DNA of 64,000 nt. It comes from Inhella crocodyli (lineage in GTDB: Bacteria; Pseudomonadota; Gammaproteobacteria; Burkholderiales; Burkholderiaceae_C). The DNA lies in assembly GCF_004004565.1 (NCBI RefSeq), contig NZ_SACM01000004.1, forward strand, positions 1 through 64,000, in the 5' to 3' direction. The stretch's first letter is position 1, and every line of letters begins with the position of its first letter. The notes under the pieces are model-generated. The model was given only the letters and a program-made list of their open reading frames with translations, did not search any database and was not told the DNA's origin. Both the position numbers and the translations under genes were made by a program. Shown piece by piece: positions 19,710 through 31,286 of the stretch.

Positions 19710-19890
19710 GGACTGCTGTCGGTCTCTGATGGGAAGGCCGAGCCATTGTGCGACAGCGTGCAGCGCGCCGCGGGCAAGGGATTGCCCGCCTGTGCAAGGC
19801 GCCACACCCAGGCGGGTGGACCCCGCCGGCCGGCATCAGGGTCGACCCTATGATGACCGGTTGCTTTCGACCGACCCCCACGGCCCCACC

Positions 19891-22764
<2,874 letters not shown>

Positions 22765-22793
22765 AGGCAGGCCACCGAGGACCCGGACAAAAC

Positions 22794-22828
22794 AAAGCCC
22801 CGAGGGCGGAGGACGCCGTCGGGGCTTT
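22794..22828. terminator. bidirectional terminator uvrA / SWIB gene
   Basis: Inverted repeat AAAGCCCCGA (22794-22803) and TCGGGGCTTT (22819-22828) between convergent genes. The minus-strand side is followed by TTTGTTTTG, so it is strongest for the SWIB gene. Confidence 0.8.
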
Positions 22829-22875
22829 GGGCATCGGCCCGCGTGACTTGCGCCGCGCGGGGGCCGACCCTCAGA

Positions 22876-23310
22876 TCACTTCAGGTGCGAGCTGATCAGC
22901 TTGGTCATCTCGAACATGTCGGCCTTGGCCTTGCCGAAGACTTCCTTCAGCTTGGCGTCGGCCACGATGACGCGCTTCTGAACGGCGTCTTGCAGCTTGT
23001 GCTTCTTGATGTACTCCCACACCTTCTTGGTGATTTCGGTGCGGGGCAGGGCCTTGTCGCCCACGATCGCGGCCAGGGCCGCGCTCGGGGTCAGGGCCTT
23101 CATGAAGGCGGCGTTCGGGGTGCGCTTCGCGGCGGGCTTCTTCGCAGCAGCGGCCTTCTTGGCCGGAGCGGCAGCCTTCTTCGCGGGTGCAGCGGCCTTC
23201 TTGGCCGGGGCTGCAGCCTTCTTGGCCGGCGCGGCCTTCTTCGCAGGAGCAGCGGCCTTCTTGGCCGGAGCCGCCTTCTTGGCCGGGGCGGCCTTCTTCG
23301 CAGTTGCCAT
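22876..23310 (-). CDS. SWIB-domain protein with histone H1-like Ala/Lys tail
   Basis: A 144-residue basic protein. Residues 2-65 are repeats of AAPAKK-type units, like the tails of histone H1 homologues. Residues about 68-144 are a SWIB/MDM2-like fold (TPSAALAAIVGDKALPRTEI, then VWEYIKKHKLQD). Such SWIB proteins are frequent in Burkholderiales, Chlamydia and Rhizobiales and are presumed nucleoid-associated, with little experimental work. The ATG at 23310 begins MATAKK with a GGAGAG-type ribosome site upstream. DNA binding by the tail is inferred from its charge. Confidence 0.85.
   Translation of the reverse strand: MATAKKAAPAKKAAPAKKAAAPAKKAAPAKKAAAPAKKAAAPAKKAAAPAKKAAAAKKPAAKRTPNAAFMKALTPSAALAAIVGDKALPRTEITKKVWEYIKKHKLQDAVQKRVIVADAKLKEVFGKAKADMFEMTKLISSHLK
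23115..23306 (-). repeat. tandem Ala/Lys-coding repeats in the SWIB gene
   Basis: About eight imperfect units of 18-21 bases, each encoding AAPAKK or AAAPAKK. Copy number in such tracts often varies between strains by slippage. Confidence 0.75.
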
Positions 23311-23486
23311 GTGAATCTCTCCGTATTGAGGTTGAGTGCCGGGGCGGGTGCAGGTCACAAGGCCTTGCGTGTTCTCTCGGATCCCGTGCAGCCGCAATCG
23401 TACTGCGCTCCTCTATGAAATCGAAGCGTTTTCATAGGAGAAATCATGCTCTCAAACCCTTGGATGCCCGCAACGTGGCCGCAAGG

Positions 23487-24269
23487 TCACATCGCACCGG
23501 GGTAAGCGCCACCGTCGATCAACAAGTTTTGCCCCGTGAGGTAGGCCGCTTGCTGGCTGCACACGAAGGCGCACATCGCGCCGAATTCCTCCGCGAGCCC
23601 GAGGCGCCGCGCCGGGATCGCGGCGATCTTTTCCGCCTGCACCTCGGCCAAGGGACGACCTTGGCGCTGGGCCGCCGCGGCGTGCGTGGCGCGAATGCGG
23701 TCGGTGTCGAAGCTGCCCGGCAGCAGGTTGTTGACGGTGACGTTGCGCGCGGCCAATCGCGCGTCGCGGGCCAAGCCGGCCACGAAGCCGGTGAGCCCCG
23801 AGCGCGCGCCGTTGGACAAGCCCAGCACCTCGATCGGGGCCTTCACCGCGCCGGAGGTGATGTTGACCACTCGGCCAAAGCCGCGCGCGGCCATGGCGTC
23901 CACCGTGGCCTTCATCAACGCGATGGGCGTGAGCATGTTGGCCGTCAAGGCCCGCTGCCAATCGGCCTCGTCCCAATCGCGAAAGTCGCCCGGCGGCGGG
24001 CCGCCCGCGTTGTTGACCAGGATGTCGACCTGCGGCGCCGCGGACAAGGCCGCGGCCCGGCCCTCCGGCGTGGTGATGTCGCCCACCACCTCGATCGCCT
24101 GCACGCCGAGGGCGCGCGCTTGCGCGGCCGTGGCCGCCAATGCATCGGCCCCGCGGGCGGTGATCACCACGTTCACGCCTTCGCGTGCCAGCGCCAGCGC
24201 GCAACCGCGCCCCAAGCCCTTGCTGCCGGCGCACACCAGCGCCCACTTGCCTTGCAGTCCGAAGTCCAT
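23487..24269 (-). CDS. short-chain dehydrogenase/reductase lacking YxxxK
   Basis: A 260-residue SDR-fold protein with cofactor motif AGSKGLGRG and NNAGG. In place of the usual Tyr-x-x-x-Lys after the active-site Ser it reads GLSNGARSGLTG, so both catalytic Tyr and Lys appear to be missing. Some ketoacyl-reductase-like SDR groups share this incomplete tetrad. The ATG at 24269 starts MDFGLQGKWALV. Substrate unknown. It stands alone between the SWIB gene and terC, 176 bases from the former. Confidence 0.8.
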   Translation of the reverse strand: MDFGLQGKWALVCAGSKGLGRGCALALAREGVNVVITARGADALAATAAQARALGVQAIEVVGDITTPEGRAAALSAAPQVDILVNNAGGPPPGDFRDWDEADWQRALTANMLTPIALMKATVDAMAARGFGRVVNITSGAVKAPIEVLGLSNGARSGLTGFVAGLARDARLAARNVTVNNLLPGSFDTDRIRATHAAAAQRQGRPLAEVQAEKIAAIPARRLGLAEEFGAMCAFVCSQQAAYLTGQNLLIDGGAYPGAM

Positions 24270-24288
24270 GGTCGGTCCTCCAATGAAA

Positions 24289-24315
24289 AACGGCGGCCAG
24301 TATCTGGCCGCCGTT
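24289..24315 (-). terminator. rho-independent terminator of terC
   Basis: Perfect 12-base arms AACGGCGGCCAG / CTGGCCGCCGTT around TAT, with five T residues following on the minus strand. It lies just downstream of the riboswitch-controlled terC gene. Confidence 0.88.
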
Positions 24316-24333
24316 CGCATCAGGGGAGTGGGT

Positions 24334-25296
24334 TCAAGCGTCGGTCTTGAGCTTGGGCGCCGTGCGCACGCTCAGCACCATGGTCACCGCCAAGATGCCC
24401 ACCACCACGCCCAGGCTCACGAGCACGGGGATCTTGAACACGTCGATGAGCAGCATCTTGGTGCCGATGAAGGCCAAGATCACCGCCAGACCGTAGCTCA
24501 ACAGGTGGAATTTGGACGCCACCGCCGCCAGCAGGAAGTACATCGCGCGCAAGCCCAAGATGGCGAACACGTTGCTGGTCAGCACGATGAACGGGTCGGT
24601 CGTGATCGCGAAGATGGCGGGGATCGAGTCCACCGCAAAGATCACGTCGGTAAAGCCCACCAAGCAAATCACCATCAGCAAGGGCGTCGCGATCTTCTTG
24701 CCGTTCTCCACGGTGAAGAACTTCTCCCCGTCGAAGTTCTTGCTCACGGGCATGACCTTGCGCAAGAGCTTCAGGGCGGGGTTGCCTTCCAGGTCCGGCT
24801 CCTGACCGGCGGCCCACCACATCTTGATGCCCGTGAGCAGCAAGAAGGCACCGAACACGTACAGGATCCAGTGGAACTGCTGCAGCAGCCAGCCGCCCGC
24901 CAAGATCATGACGGAGCGCAGCACGATGGCGCCGATGATGCCGATCATCAGCACACGCTTCTGGTACGCCGCCGGCACCGCGAAGTACGTGAAGATCATC
25001 AAGAACACGAAGATGTTGTCCACCGCCAGCGACTTCTCGATGAGGTAGCCGGTCAGGAACTCCAAGGCCTTCGTGTTGGCCAGGGCCGTGTCACCGGTGG
25101 TGTCCTTGACGGCCCACCAGAACAGGCCATTGAAGGCGAATGACACGGCGACCCAAACGATCGACCAGTTCAACGCCTCCTTGACGCCCACCTCGTGCGC
25201 GCCTTGCTTCTTGAGCACGACGAAGTCGATGAACAGGGCCACCAGCACGGCCGCCACGAAAAAGCCCCACAGCCACAGGGGCGCGATGGTTTGCAT
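24334..25296 (-). CDS. TerC/Alx-family membrane protein, riboswitch controlled
   Basis: A 320-residue membrane protein of the TerC family with about eight or nine membrane segments. Conserved acidic membrane motifs are visible in LAVDNIFVFLMIF and FAVDSIPAIFAI. E. coli Alx, the closest known relative, is linked to manganese export. The ATG at 25296 has a GGAGAG ribosome site. Upstream lies a yybP-ykoY riboswitch, which supports a role in manganese homeostasis. It is followed by its own terminator, so it is a single-gene unit. Confidence 0.93.
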   Translation of the reverse strand: MQTIAPLWLWGFFVAAVLVALFIDFVVLKKQGAHEVGVKEALNWSIVWVAVSFAFNGLFWWAVKDTTGDTALANTKALEFLTGYLIEKSLAVDNIFVFLMIFTYFAVPAAYQKRVLMIGIIGAIVLRSVMILAGGWLLQQFHWILYVFGAFLLLTGIKMWWAAGQEPDLEGNPALKLLRKVMPVSKNFDGEKFFTVENGKKIATPLLMVICLVGFTDVIFAVDSIPAIFAITTDPFIVLTSNVFAILGLRAMYFLLAAVASKFHLLSYGLAVILAFIGTKMLLIDVFKIPVLVSLGVVVGILAVTMVLSVRTAPKLKTDA

Positions 25297-25351
25297 GCGA
25301 ACTCTCCAGACAGACAACGATCGAACCCGGGCGACAGCGGCCCGGGCGGCG

Positions 25352-25485
25352 TTCCGAAAGGTCTTGCGGGGACGGCGGCGCCTGGTGCGCTGGCCGGCTG
25401 CGGGGCCCGGGTGCCCACCGGACACCGTACTGACGGACCGCTCGCCATGCCCGCTTGAATGGGCATGCAGCTACTCCCCTTTCAG
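25352..25485 (-). promoter_or_regulatory. yybP-ykoY (manganese) riboswitch upstream of terC
   Basis: Read on the minus strand, the leader carries the conserved AAAGGGGAGTAG (25471-25482) at its 5' end, a variable hairpin (GCATGCCC/GGGCATG), GTCAGTAC in the middle, and GCAAGACCTTTC closing the element at about 25356-25367. These conserved blocks in this order are the hallmark of yybP-ykoY RNAs, which sense Mn2+ and often control TerC-family genes. A CCCGGG/CCCGGG-containing hairpin between the aptamer and the ribosome site could be the expression platform. Recognised by eye, not by a covariance search. Confidence 0.85.
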
Positions 25486-25547
25486 AGAAGGCCTTCATTG
25501 TGCCGGTCGACCCTCGGCCCTGGCAAGCCTGGGGCTATCCTTGCCGC

Positions 25548-25892
25548 ATGAACTTTGTCCTGCGTTGGCTCCTGTTGGCAGGGGCTTTGTTGATCGTGGC
25601 GCACGTGGTGCCCGGCGTGGCGATCACCAGTTATGGCGCCGCCCTGGTGGCCGCCGCGGTGCTGGGCCTGCTGAACACCTTGCTGCGCCCCTTGCTGGTC
25701 GTGCTGACCCTGCCGGTGACCCTGCTCACCCTGGGTCTGTTTTTGTTCGTCATCAACGCCCTGATGTTTTGGGCGGCGGCCTCGCTGCTGCAGGGCTTCT
25801 CGGTCCAAGGCTTTGGGGCCGCGCTGTTGGGCTCCCTGGCCTACAGCCTGATGGGCCTGGTCGTGGATTTCGCCACCCGCCGGTCGGACTGA
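25548..25892 (+). CDS. small four-helix membrane protein (phage-holin superfamily IV type)
   Basis: A 114-residue hydrophobic protein with about four membrane segments, beginning MNFVLRWLLLAGALLIVAHV at the ATG at 25548. The AALLGSLAYSLMGLVVDFAT end and the general layout fit the family named mycobacterial four-TMS phage holin superfamily IV. Nothing phage-like is nearby, so lysis is not implied. It diverges from the terC riboswitch and ends two bases from the stop of the M48 gene, with no room for a separate terminator. Confidence 0.75.
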   Translation: MNFVLRWLLLAGALLIVAHVVPGVAITSYGAALVAAAVLGLLNTLLRPLLVVLTLPVTLLTLGLFLFVINALMFWAAASLLQGFSVQGFGAALLGSLAYSLMGLVVDFATRRSD

Positions 25893-25893
25893 C

Positions 25894-27492
25894 TCACTCG
25901 GGCTCGACACCCCTTGGCAAGCCGCGGGGGTACAGCAAGGCCAGGTGGGCCCGACGCTCGTAGCTCAGGGCGCGCAAGCGGGCGTCGATCACGGACGCCT
26001 CGATCTGGTCGCCGCCGCCCGGCGCTTGGCGCGACTGCCGCAGTGCGGCGCGCAGGCGCTCGATGGCCCCCCGGGTGTCTCCGAGGGCGGCCCGGGCTTC
26101 GGCCTGCGCCCGCAGCGCGCGCAGCGACTGGCCCTGCAACTCCCACAGGCGCGCGCTGGCCTCCCAGGCCAAGCTGTCTTTCGGGTGCTCCACAACGTGC
26201 GTCTGTAGCAACTCGAGAAGGTCTTTCCGCAGGGCCGGCGCCGCGTTCGGCAGCGCGGCCAGTTGCGCCCGCAGCAGCAAGGTTGCACGGTCTTGCGGGG
26301 TCATGGCCCAAGGGGCAAGCATCGCCAATCCGGCGGCGCCATCGCCCGCCAGCAGCGCCCCTTCGGCCTGCAGCAGCGTGAACAGGCGCTGCACAAAGGC
26401 GCGATCGACGCCCTCGGCGGGCCACCAACGCCGCGCCGCGGCCACGGCAGCGTCACCGCGATCGCGCTGGCGCAGCTTGTAGGCCGCGAGCGCGGCGCTG
26501 TAGCGCGAGCTCAGTTGATCCAGGTCGCTGCCATCGCGCACCCCCTGGTCCAGACCCACCAGGACGTGCAAAGCGTCCACGCGTTCGTCCATCAGCACGC
26601 GGCCGCGTGCGGCCATCAGCCCATGCTCCAGCTTGGCGTTGGGGGTGGGCGCGATGTCCTCGAGCAAGGAGGCCCGCTGCCGCGCCTCGCCGATGCGCTC
26701 CACCGTCAGCGGGTGCGAACGCAGGTATGGGTAGTTGCCGCTGTCGGTCAGGTGCATGGCCTGTTCCATGCGCTCGAACATGCGCGCCATGCCCAGCGGA
26801 CGGTAACCGGCCGAGGTCATCACGCCGAAGCCCACCCGGTCGGCCTCCCGCTCCATGTCGCGGGAAAAGTTCAACTGCGCCTGGATGCCGGCAGCCTGAC
26901 CGCCCAAGATGGCCGCCTGCGCCAAGTCGATGCTCCCTGCGCGTGAAGCCGCCAAGATGCCCAACAGGGTGCCCACGATGGTGAGGGCGGTGGACTGCGA
27001 GTCGCCCACGATGCGGCGGGCAATGTGGCGCTGGCTGACGTGTGCCATCTCGTGCGCCAAGACCGACGCCAATTCGTCCCGTTGCTGGGTGATGGCCAAC
27101 AGGCCGAGGTACACGCCCACGTAGCCGCCCGGCAGGGCAAAGGCATTCACGCTGCGCTCGCGGATGATGAAGGTGTCCCAAGCAAAGCGCTCCCACAACT
27201 CGTCGCTGATGTGGCCCTGTTCGCGCGCGGCGCGCAACAGCGGCTGCCACAGGCTGTCGATGTAGGCCGTGAGCAGCGGATCGTCGGCCACCGCCGGGTC
27301 GGGCCGGATCTCGCTCATCACCGTGTCGCCCATGCGGCGCTCGTCGCTGGGGCTGAGGCTCTCCGAGATGGCGTCACCCAGCGTCGGCAACTTCAAAGGC
27401 GCTTGGGCCGGGGCCATTGGCAGCGCCAAGGACAGGGCGAGGGCCACCAAGCCCAGTCGGGTGGAGGCCGAGCGTCGCGCAATCAGTGCCAT
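25894..27492 (-). CDS. M48 metalloprotease with TPR region (BepA/YfgC-like)
   Basis: A 532-residue exported protease. A signal peptide of about 30 residues ends in APAQA. The zinc site is HEMAH (147-151), with the third ligand in READRVG. A C-terminal helical region of about 200 residues looks like tetratricopeptide repeats ([20 protein letters not shown]). BepA-type proteins degrade or assist misassembled outer-membrane proteins such as LptD in the periplasm. The ATG at 27492 lies 85 bases from divergent moaC. Confidence 0.92.
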   Translation of the reverse strand: MALIARRSASTRLGLVALALSLALPMAPAQAPLKLPTLGDAISESLSPSDERRMGDTVMSEIRPDPAVADDPLLTAYIDSLWQPLLRAAREQGHISDELWERFAWDTFIIRERSVNAFALPGGYVGVYLGLLAITQQRDELASVLAHEMAHVSQRHIARRIVGDSQSTALTIVGTLLGILAASRAGSIDLAQAAILGGQAAGIQAQLNFSRDMEREADRVGFGVMTSAGYRPLGMARMFERMEQAMHLTDSGNYPYLRSHPLTVERIGEARQRASLLEDIAPTPNAKLEHGLMAARGRVLMDERVDALHVLVGLDQGVRDGSDLDQLSSRYSAALAAYKLRQRDRGDAAVAAARRWWPAEGVDRAFVQRLFTLLQAEGALLAGDGAAGLAMLAPWAMTPQDRATLLLRAQLAALPNAAPALRKDLLELLQTHVVEHPKDSLAWEASARLWELQGQSLRALRAQAEARAALGDTRGAIERLRAALRQSRQAPGGGDQIEASVIDARLRALSYERRAHLALLYPRGLPRGVEPE

Positions 27493-27577
27493 CGTCAAAC
27501 AGGGCGCGGCGCGGGCCGCGCGTCTTCCAGAGCGGCCCCTATCATCGCCCGCCTTCGTTGCTCCCGTGTTGCCGCGC

Positions 27578-28066
27578 ATGACCTCTCCCCTCACCCATTT
27601 CGATGCCCAGGGGCAAGCCCACATGGTGGACGTGGGGGGCAAGGCGGTCACGCACCGCGTGGCGCGCGCCCAAGGGGCCATCCGCATGCAGGCGGCCACC
27701 TTCGAGTTGATCGCACAAGGCCGCGCCGCCAAAGGCGACGTGCTGGCCGTGGCGCGCATCGCCGCCATCCAGGGCGCCAAGCGCTGCGCCGACTTGGTCC
27801 CCCTGTGCCACCCCCTGCCCTTGACCCGCGTCACGGTCGACTTCGAACTCGACGCCGCCCAGCACCGGGTCGTCTGCACCGCACAGGCCGAAACCCTGGG
27901 TCAAACCGGTGTCGAGATGGAGGCCCTGTGCGCGGTGCAGGTGGGCTTGCTCACGGTGTACGACATGTGCAAGGCGGCCGATCGGGGCATGGTCATCGAC
28001 GGCGTCCAGGTGCTGGAAAAGCGCGGCGGCAAGTCGGGCGATTGGCTCGCCCCACCCGCCGCCTGA
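27578..28066 (+). CDS. moaC: cyclic pyranopterin monophosphate synthase
   Basis: A 162-residue MoaC, which forms cyclic pyranopterin monophosphate in molybdenum cofactor synthesis. Characteristic blocks are [33 protein letters not shown] and [10 protein letters not shown], then [13 protein letters not shown]. Length matches the family (about 160). It stands alone; no other moa gene is in the window. Confidence 0.97.
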   Translation: MTSPLTHFDAQGQAHMVDVGGKAVTHRVARAQGAIRMQAATFELIAQGRAAKGDVLAVARIAAIQGAKRCADLVPLCHPLPLTRVTVDFELDAAQHRVVCTAQAETLGQTGVEMEALCAVQVGLLTVYDMCKAADRGMVIDGVQVLEKRGGKSGDWLAPPAA

Positions 28067-28070
28067 GCGA

Positions 28071-29627
28071 TCAGAAATCGCGCCAGGTGTACGCCCCCTG
28101 GGGCGGACTGCAATGCCAGAGCGCGGGGTCGGCCTCGCACTCGGCCATCCACGCGTCGCCGTCGGGCTTGCGGAACTCCTGAAGGCGCGCCACCAGGTAG
28201 CGGGCCTTGTCGGTCTGGCCGGCGGCGTGCAGGTTCTTGGCCCAGGCGATGAGCAGCCGGGTGTCGATCAGCACGTGCGAGGCCCGCTCCGCGGCCTCCA
28301 AGGCCAAGGGGCTCACGCCCAAGGCGGTGGCCGCCGCATAGTCGGCCTGCCGTGAGAAGAAGAAGGTTTGGTGGCCCTTGACGATGCGCTGCACGAGCGA
28401 ATCGCCGTCGTCCGCCGCCGGGGCGTAAATGGCGCTGACCTTGCGGTACTCCACCGCGGCCAGGCCCGTGAGCAGGGCCATGCCCAGGCCGACGGCCAGG
28501 GTCGCGTTCCTCACCACGGGCGACCAAGTCCAAGCGGCCCGCGGGATGAACCACACCGCCGCCGCCGCCAAGGTTGGCAGCAAGAAATAGGGGTACCACA
28601 GCGGGTACTCCATCATGCTGTGCAGGCCCACCACCGTGACGAGCGCCCAAGCGGCCCGCTGCGCCACGGCCTCGCCGTCGTCCGCCGCCGGGCGGCGCCA
28701 AACGCGCCAGGTGCCCCAGCTGTACGCCCCCAGCAGTGCGAGGCTGAGCCCACCGCCCACCACCCAGCCCAGCTCCACAACCAGTTGGAGGAACAGGTTG
28801 TGCGGGTGGTCAAAGAAGTACGGCGCGCGATCGGAGACGGGGGTCAGCGTCCAAGCACGGTTGAACTCGCCCCAGCCCACGCCGGCCGGGTGGGTCTGGA
28901 TCAGGGTCCAGGCGTCGGCCAAGATCTTCCACCGCGAAACCGACTGCATCCCCTCGACCGACAACCGGGCCTCCGCGCCGACCAGCGTGCCTGAGCTTTG
29001 GGCCCACAAGTGGAGGGCCCCGCCTGCCGCCAGGGCCATCGCGGGCGCGCTGACCAGCAGCCAGCGCAAGGGCTTCGGCAAGCGACGGTCGAACAGACCC
29101 CACAGGACGAGCACGGGCAGCCCCAGGAACAGACCGGTGCGCGAAGCACTCAGCACCAGCACCAGCATCGACAGACCCACACCGGCCGCGGCCAAGGCTT
29201 GGCGCCAGCGCGCACTGCGATCGAGCGAGGCCCAGGCAACCCAGGCAATGGCGCCCCACAAGAGCACGGTGCCCAAGAGGTTGGGCTGGCGAACGTTTCC
29301 CGTGGCGCGCCCGGGCAGGGCGCTGCGGGCTAGTAGGTAATGGTCGATCGGCTGCGGCCAGAACACCTGCACCGTGCCGACCACGGCGTTGACCACGGCA
29401 AAGCCGATCAGCCCCAGGCAGAGGCCTTGCGCAAATCGTGCCCCGTCCAAGCGCGCGCATGCCAGCGCCCAAAGGGCCGCGGCGGCGCCGACCAGGGCGA
29501 CAAAGGAATTGATGGCGGTGCCGGAGGGGGGCGTCTGATATGCGACCCATCCCGGCGCGCACAGGGCGGCCGCCAGGGCCAGCAAAGCGCTGGTGTTGAG
29601 GGGCGAGGCCGGAGATTGAGGGGTCAT
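28071..29627 (-). CDS. Wzy-type O-antigen ligase / pilin glycosyltransferase (PglL-like)
   Basis: A 518-residue membrane protein with about eleven or twelve membrane helices and a C-terminal soluble region. The Wzy-C region includes SRTGLFLGLPVLVLWGLF and the large periplasmic loop contains FDHPHNLFLQLVVELGW, the HPHN motif of O-antigen ligases and PglL/PilO oligosaccharyltransferases. It lies directly after a type IV pilin gene, a common arrangement for enzymes that O-glycosylate pilin. Pilin as acceptor is inferred from position. The ATG at 29627 was chosen; the frame upstream enters the pilin terminator. Confidence 0.85.
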   Translation of the reverse strand: MTPQSPASPLNTSALLALAAALCAPGWVAYQTPPSGTAINSFVALVGAAAALWALACARLDGARFAQGLCLGLIGFAVVNAVVGTVQVFWPQPIDHYLLARSALPGRATGNVRQPNLLGTVLLWGAIAWVAWASLDRSARWRQALAAAGVGLSMLVLVLSASRTGLFLGLPVLVLWGLFDRRLPKPLRWLLVSAPAMALAAGGALHLWAQSSGTLVGAEARLSVEGMQSVSRWKILADAWTLIQTHPAGVGWGEFNRAWTLTPVSDRAPYFFDHPHNLFLQLVVELGWVVGGGLSLALLGAYSWGTWRVWRRPAADDGEAVAQRAAWALVTVVGLHSMMEYPLWYPYFLLPTLAAAAVWFIPRAAWTWSPVVRNATLAVGLGMALLTGLAAVEYRKVSAIYAPAADDGDSLVQRIVKGHQTFFFSRQADYAAATALGVSPLALEAAERASHVLIDTRLLIAWAKNLHAAGQTDKARYLVARLQEFRKPDGDAWMAECEADPALWHCSPPQGAYTWRDF

Positions 29628-29639
29628 TGGTGAAGCCAG

Positions 29640-29673
29640 AAAAAAACTGCCCTGCGGCATGCCGCAGGGCAGT
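29640..29673 (-). terminator. strong rho-independent terminator of the pilin gene
   Basis: Perfect 13-base arms (29646-29658 and 29661-29673) followed on the minus strand by seven T residues. It separates the pilin gene from the glycosyltransferase, allowing much more pilin than enzyme mRNA. Confidence 0.93.
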
Positions 29674-29717
29674 CTAGACAAACCGGGTCGATCGCTCGAC
29701 CCGAGTGCAATGTCCGA

Positions 29718-30188
29718 TCAGCGGAAGTTGCCCTTGATGTACTTATCCAGCACCGTGTCTGCAGCGGTCTTGCGGCACTCAAAATTGCCGCCTTCGTTCA
29801 CGTGGCAGTCACCAGCCAAGGTGTAGCTACCAACGTTGGCCGAACCCGTGAAAGTGATCGTCACGCCCGAGCCACCGGTCGACAGGGTCACGGCAGCAGG
29901 CGGCGTGCCGTTCGAGATCTTCGGACGGGGCAGCTCGGAACCAGCGAAGCCGTACGGGGTCAACTCATTCAATTCATCGCAGCTGGCCTTGCCGGCGTTG
30001 CCGCCGTTGTCGTTCAGGCAGCCTTTGATGGCGCCCTTGATACCTTCCAACTCAGCCAGGGCACCGCCCCACTTGGCCTTGGTGGTGTAGTCGTTGTAGG
30101 CCGGCAGGGCCACGGCGGCCAAGATGCCGATGATCGCCACGACGATCATCAATTCGATGAGGGTGAAACCTTGTTGAACGCGCTTCAT
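29718..30188 (-). CDS. pilA: type IV major pilin
   Basis: A 156-residue type IVa prepilin. The leader MKRVQQG is cut before Phe, giving mature [20 protein letters not shown] with Glu5. Two cysteine pairs are seen ([14 protein letters not shown], and [11 protein letters not shown] near the C-terminus); the last could form the D-loop disulfide. The ATG at 30188 has an AGGAG ribosome site. The gene is expressed from a sigma-54 promoter and ends in a strong terminator. It is lower in GC than its neighbours, as is common for surface-exposed pilins. Confidence 0.95.
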   Translation of the reverse strand: MKRVQQGFTLIELMIVVAIIGILAAVALPAYNDYTTKAKWGGALAELEGIKGAIKGCLNDNGGNAGKASCDELNELTPYGFAGSELPRPKISNGTPPAAVTLSTGGSGVTITFTGSANVGSYTLAGDCHVNEGGNFECRKTAADTVLDKYIKGNFR

Positions 30189-30233
30189 AACAATCTCCTT
30201 GCAGAGGGGTTGGGGTAGGGACACCCCTTCATA

Positions 30234-30249
30234 TGCAGGGGTCGTGCCA
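30234..30249 (-). promoter_or_regulatory. sigma-54 promoter of pilA
   Basis: On the minus strand TGGCACGACCCCTGCA matches TGGCACG-N4-TTGCA with GG and GC ten bases apart, one mismatch. Transcription would start about 35 bases before the pilA ATG. Upstream, AAAAAATGTCAC near 30331-30342 resembles the TGTC-containing sites of PilR. Control by PilSR/RpoN is inferred from pilin genes elsewhere. Confidence 0.85.
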
Positions 30250-30366
30250 AGTGTAGGAGCGCTGCGGATGTGCGCTAGGTCACGGTGGATTGGGGGGAAC
30301 CCGAAATTGCCGCGCCGACCTGGGCTGAAAGTGACATTTTTTGGCAACCGGCGCTGACGCAAAGCG

Positions 30367-31161
30367 TCAGTCGGCGTCGTCGAGCGACAAGGTCTGTCCG
30401 GCGCTCAACAGGCGGGCGCGGTGGGCCGGCAGGCGCGCCGCCAGCTGCGCCGCGATGGCCTCGTGCTCGCCCGGCTTGAGGTGCGTGAGCCAAATCGGAA
30501 ACGCGCCCGGGGTGCAGTGCAACAACTCGGCGGCCAAGCTCTCCGGGCAGTGGTGCCCGGCACGCGCGGCCAGCGCTGCCTCGTCGTCGCCGAAGGCGAC
30601 TTCGATGATGAGTTGGGCCAGCGGCAGTGCCCGCAAGCTGTCCCACAGCGCCGGGTTCGGGCCGGTGTCGCCGGTGTACACAGTCCAGCGCTCGGCGTCG
30701 CGGGCGCGCACGGCGAAGCCGCAAGCCGGCACCGTGTGCGCCGCCGGCAGCACCCGGATCTGGCGACCGTCGAGCGACAGGGTTTGGCCAATGCTCAAGG
30801 GGCTCAGTTGCAAGGCCGCTTGCTCGGCCGATGGCAAGCGGGTGAAGTCGGGCCAGATCACGTCGTTGAGCACGTGCGCCTGCAAGGCCTGCAAGGTGGC
30901 AGGCAAGGCGTGAACGACGATGGGCCCCAGGCCCAATGCCCGGCGCTGGCGCAACGTGGCGTCGGCCAGCAGCGGCACGCCCAGGATGTGGTCCAGGTGA
31001 GAGTGGCTGAGCAGCACGTGGTCGATGCGGCTCAGCGCTTCGAGCGGCAGGTCGCCCAATCCCGTGCCCGCGTCGACCAAGACGCGCTCGTCCAGCAAGA
31101 AGGCGGTGGTGCGGCAGCCGGCCGCGATGGCGCCGCTGCAGCCCAGGACACGTAGCGACAT
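30367..31161 (-). CDS. MBL-fold hydrolase, possible cyclic nucleotide phosphodiesterase
   Basis: A 264-residue metallo-beta-lactamase-fold protein. The metal motif is [14 protein letters not shown], with later ligands in [20 protein letters not shown] and LTHLKPGEH. The HxHLDH start resembles class II 3',5'-cyclic nucleotide phosphodiesterases (CpdP) and RNase Z relatives. There is no signal peptide, so it is cytoplasmic. It lies downstream of the FHA/phosphatase/kinase set on the same strand, with a 125-base gap, so co-transcription is possible. The cAMP phosphodiesterase role is a hypothesis. Confidence 0.75.
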   Translation of the reverse strand: MSLRVLGCSGAIAAGCRTTAFLLDERVLVDAGTGLGDLPLEALSRIDHVLLSHSHLDHILGVPLLADATLRQRRALGLGPIVVHALPATLQALQAHVLNDVIWPDFTRLPSAEQAALQLSPLSIGQTLSLDGRQIRVLPAAHTVPACGFAVRARDAERWTVYTGDTGPNPALWDSLRALPLAQLIIEVAFGDDEAALAARAGHHCPESLAAELLHCTPGAFPIWLTHLKPGEHEAIAAQLAARLPAHRARLLSAGQTLSLDDAD

Positions 31162-31286
31162 CGGCGCGGCCCAGCGAGTGGTGGTTCAGCCCAAGGAATG
31201 TAGGCCCAGGTTCGCGGCCCCGGGTGCGCAAGATTGGGCACGCAAGGCCCAGGTGCCACGACCGCGCGGCCGTGGCGTGACGCGCA

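Noticed and set aside
19806-19890. SOS box upstream of uvrA
   Set aside because: No CTGT-N8-ACAG match; nearest sequences differ at several core positions.
23115-23306. Possible CRISPR-like or noncoding repeat array
   Set aside because: Repeats are contiguous, encode AAPAKK units in frame and have no unique spacers.
25548-25892. Phage holin, suggesting a prophage
   Set aside because: The family name is historical; no lysin, tail, integrase or attachment sites are nearby and gene order is chromosomal.
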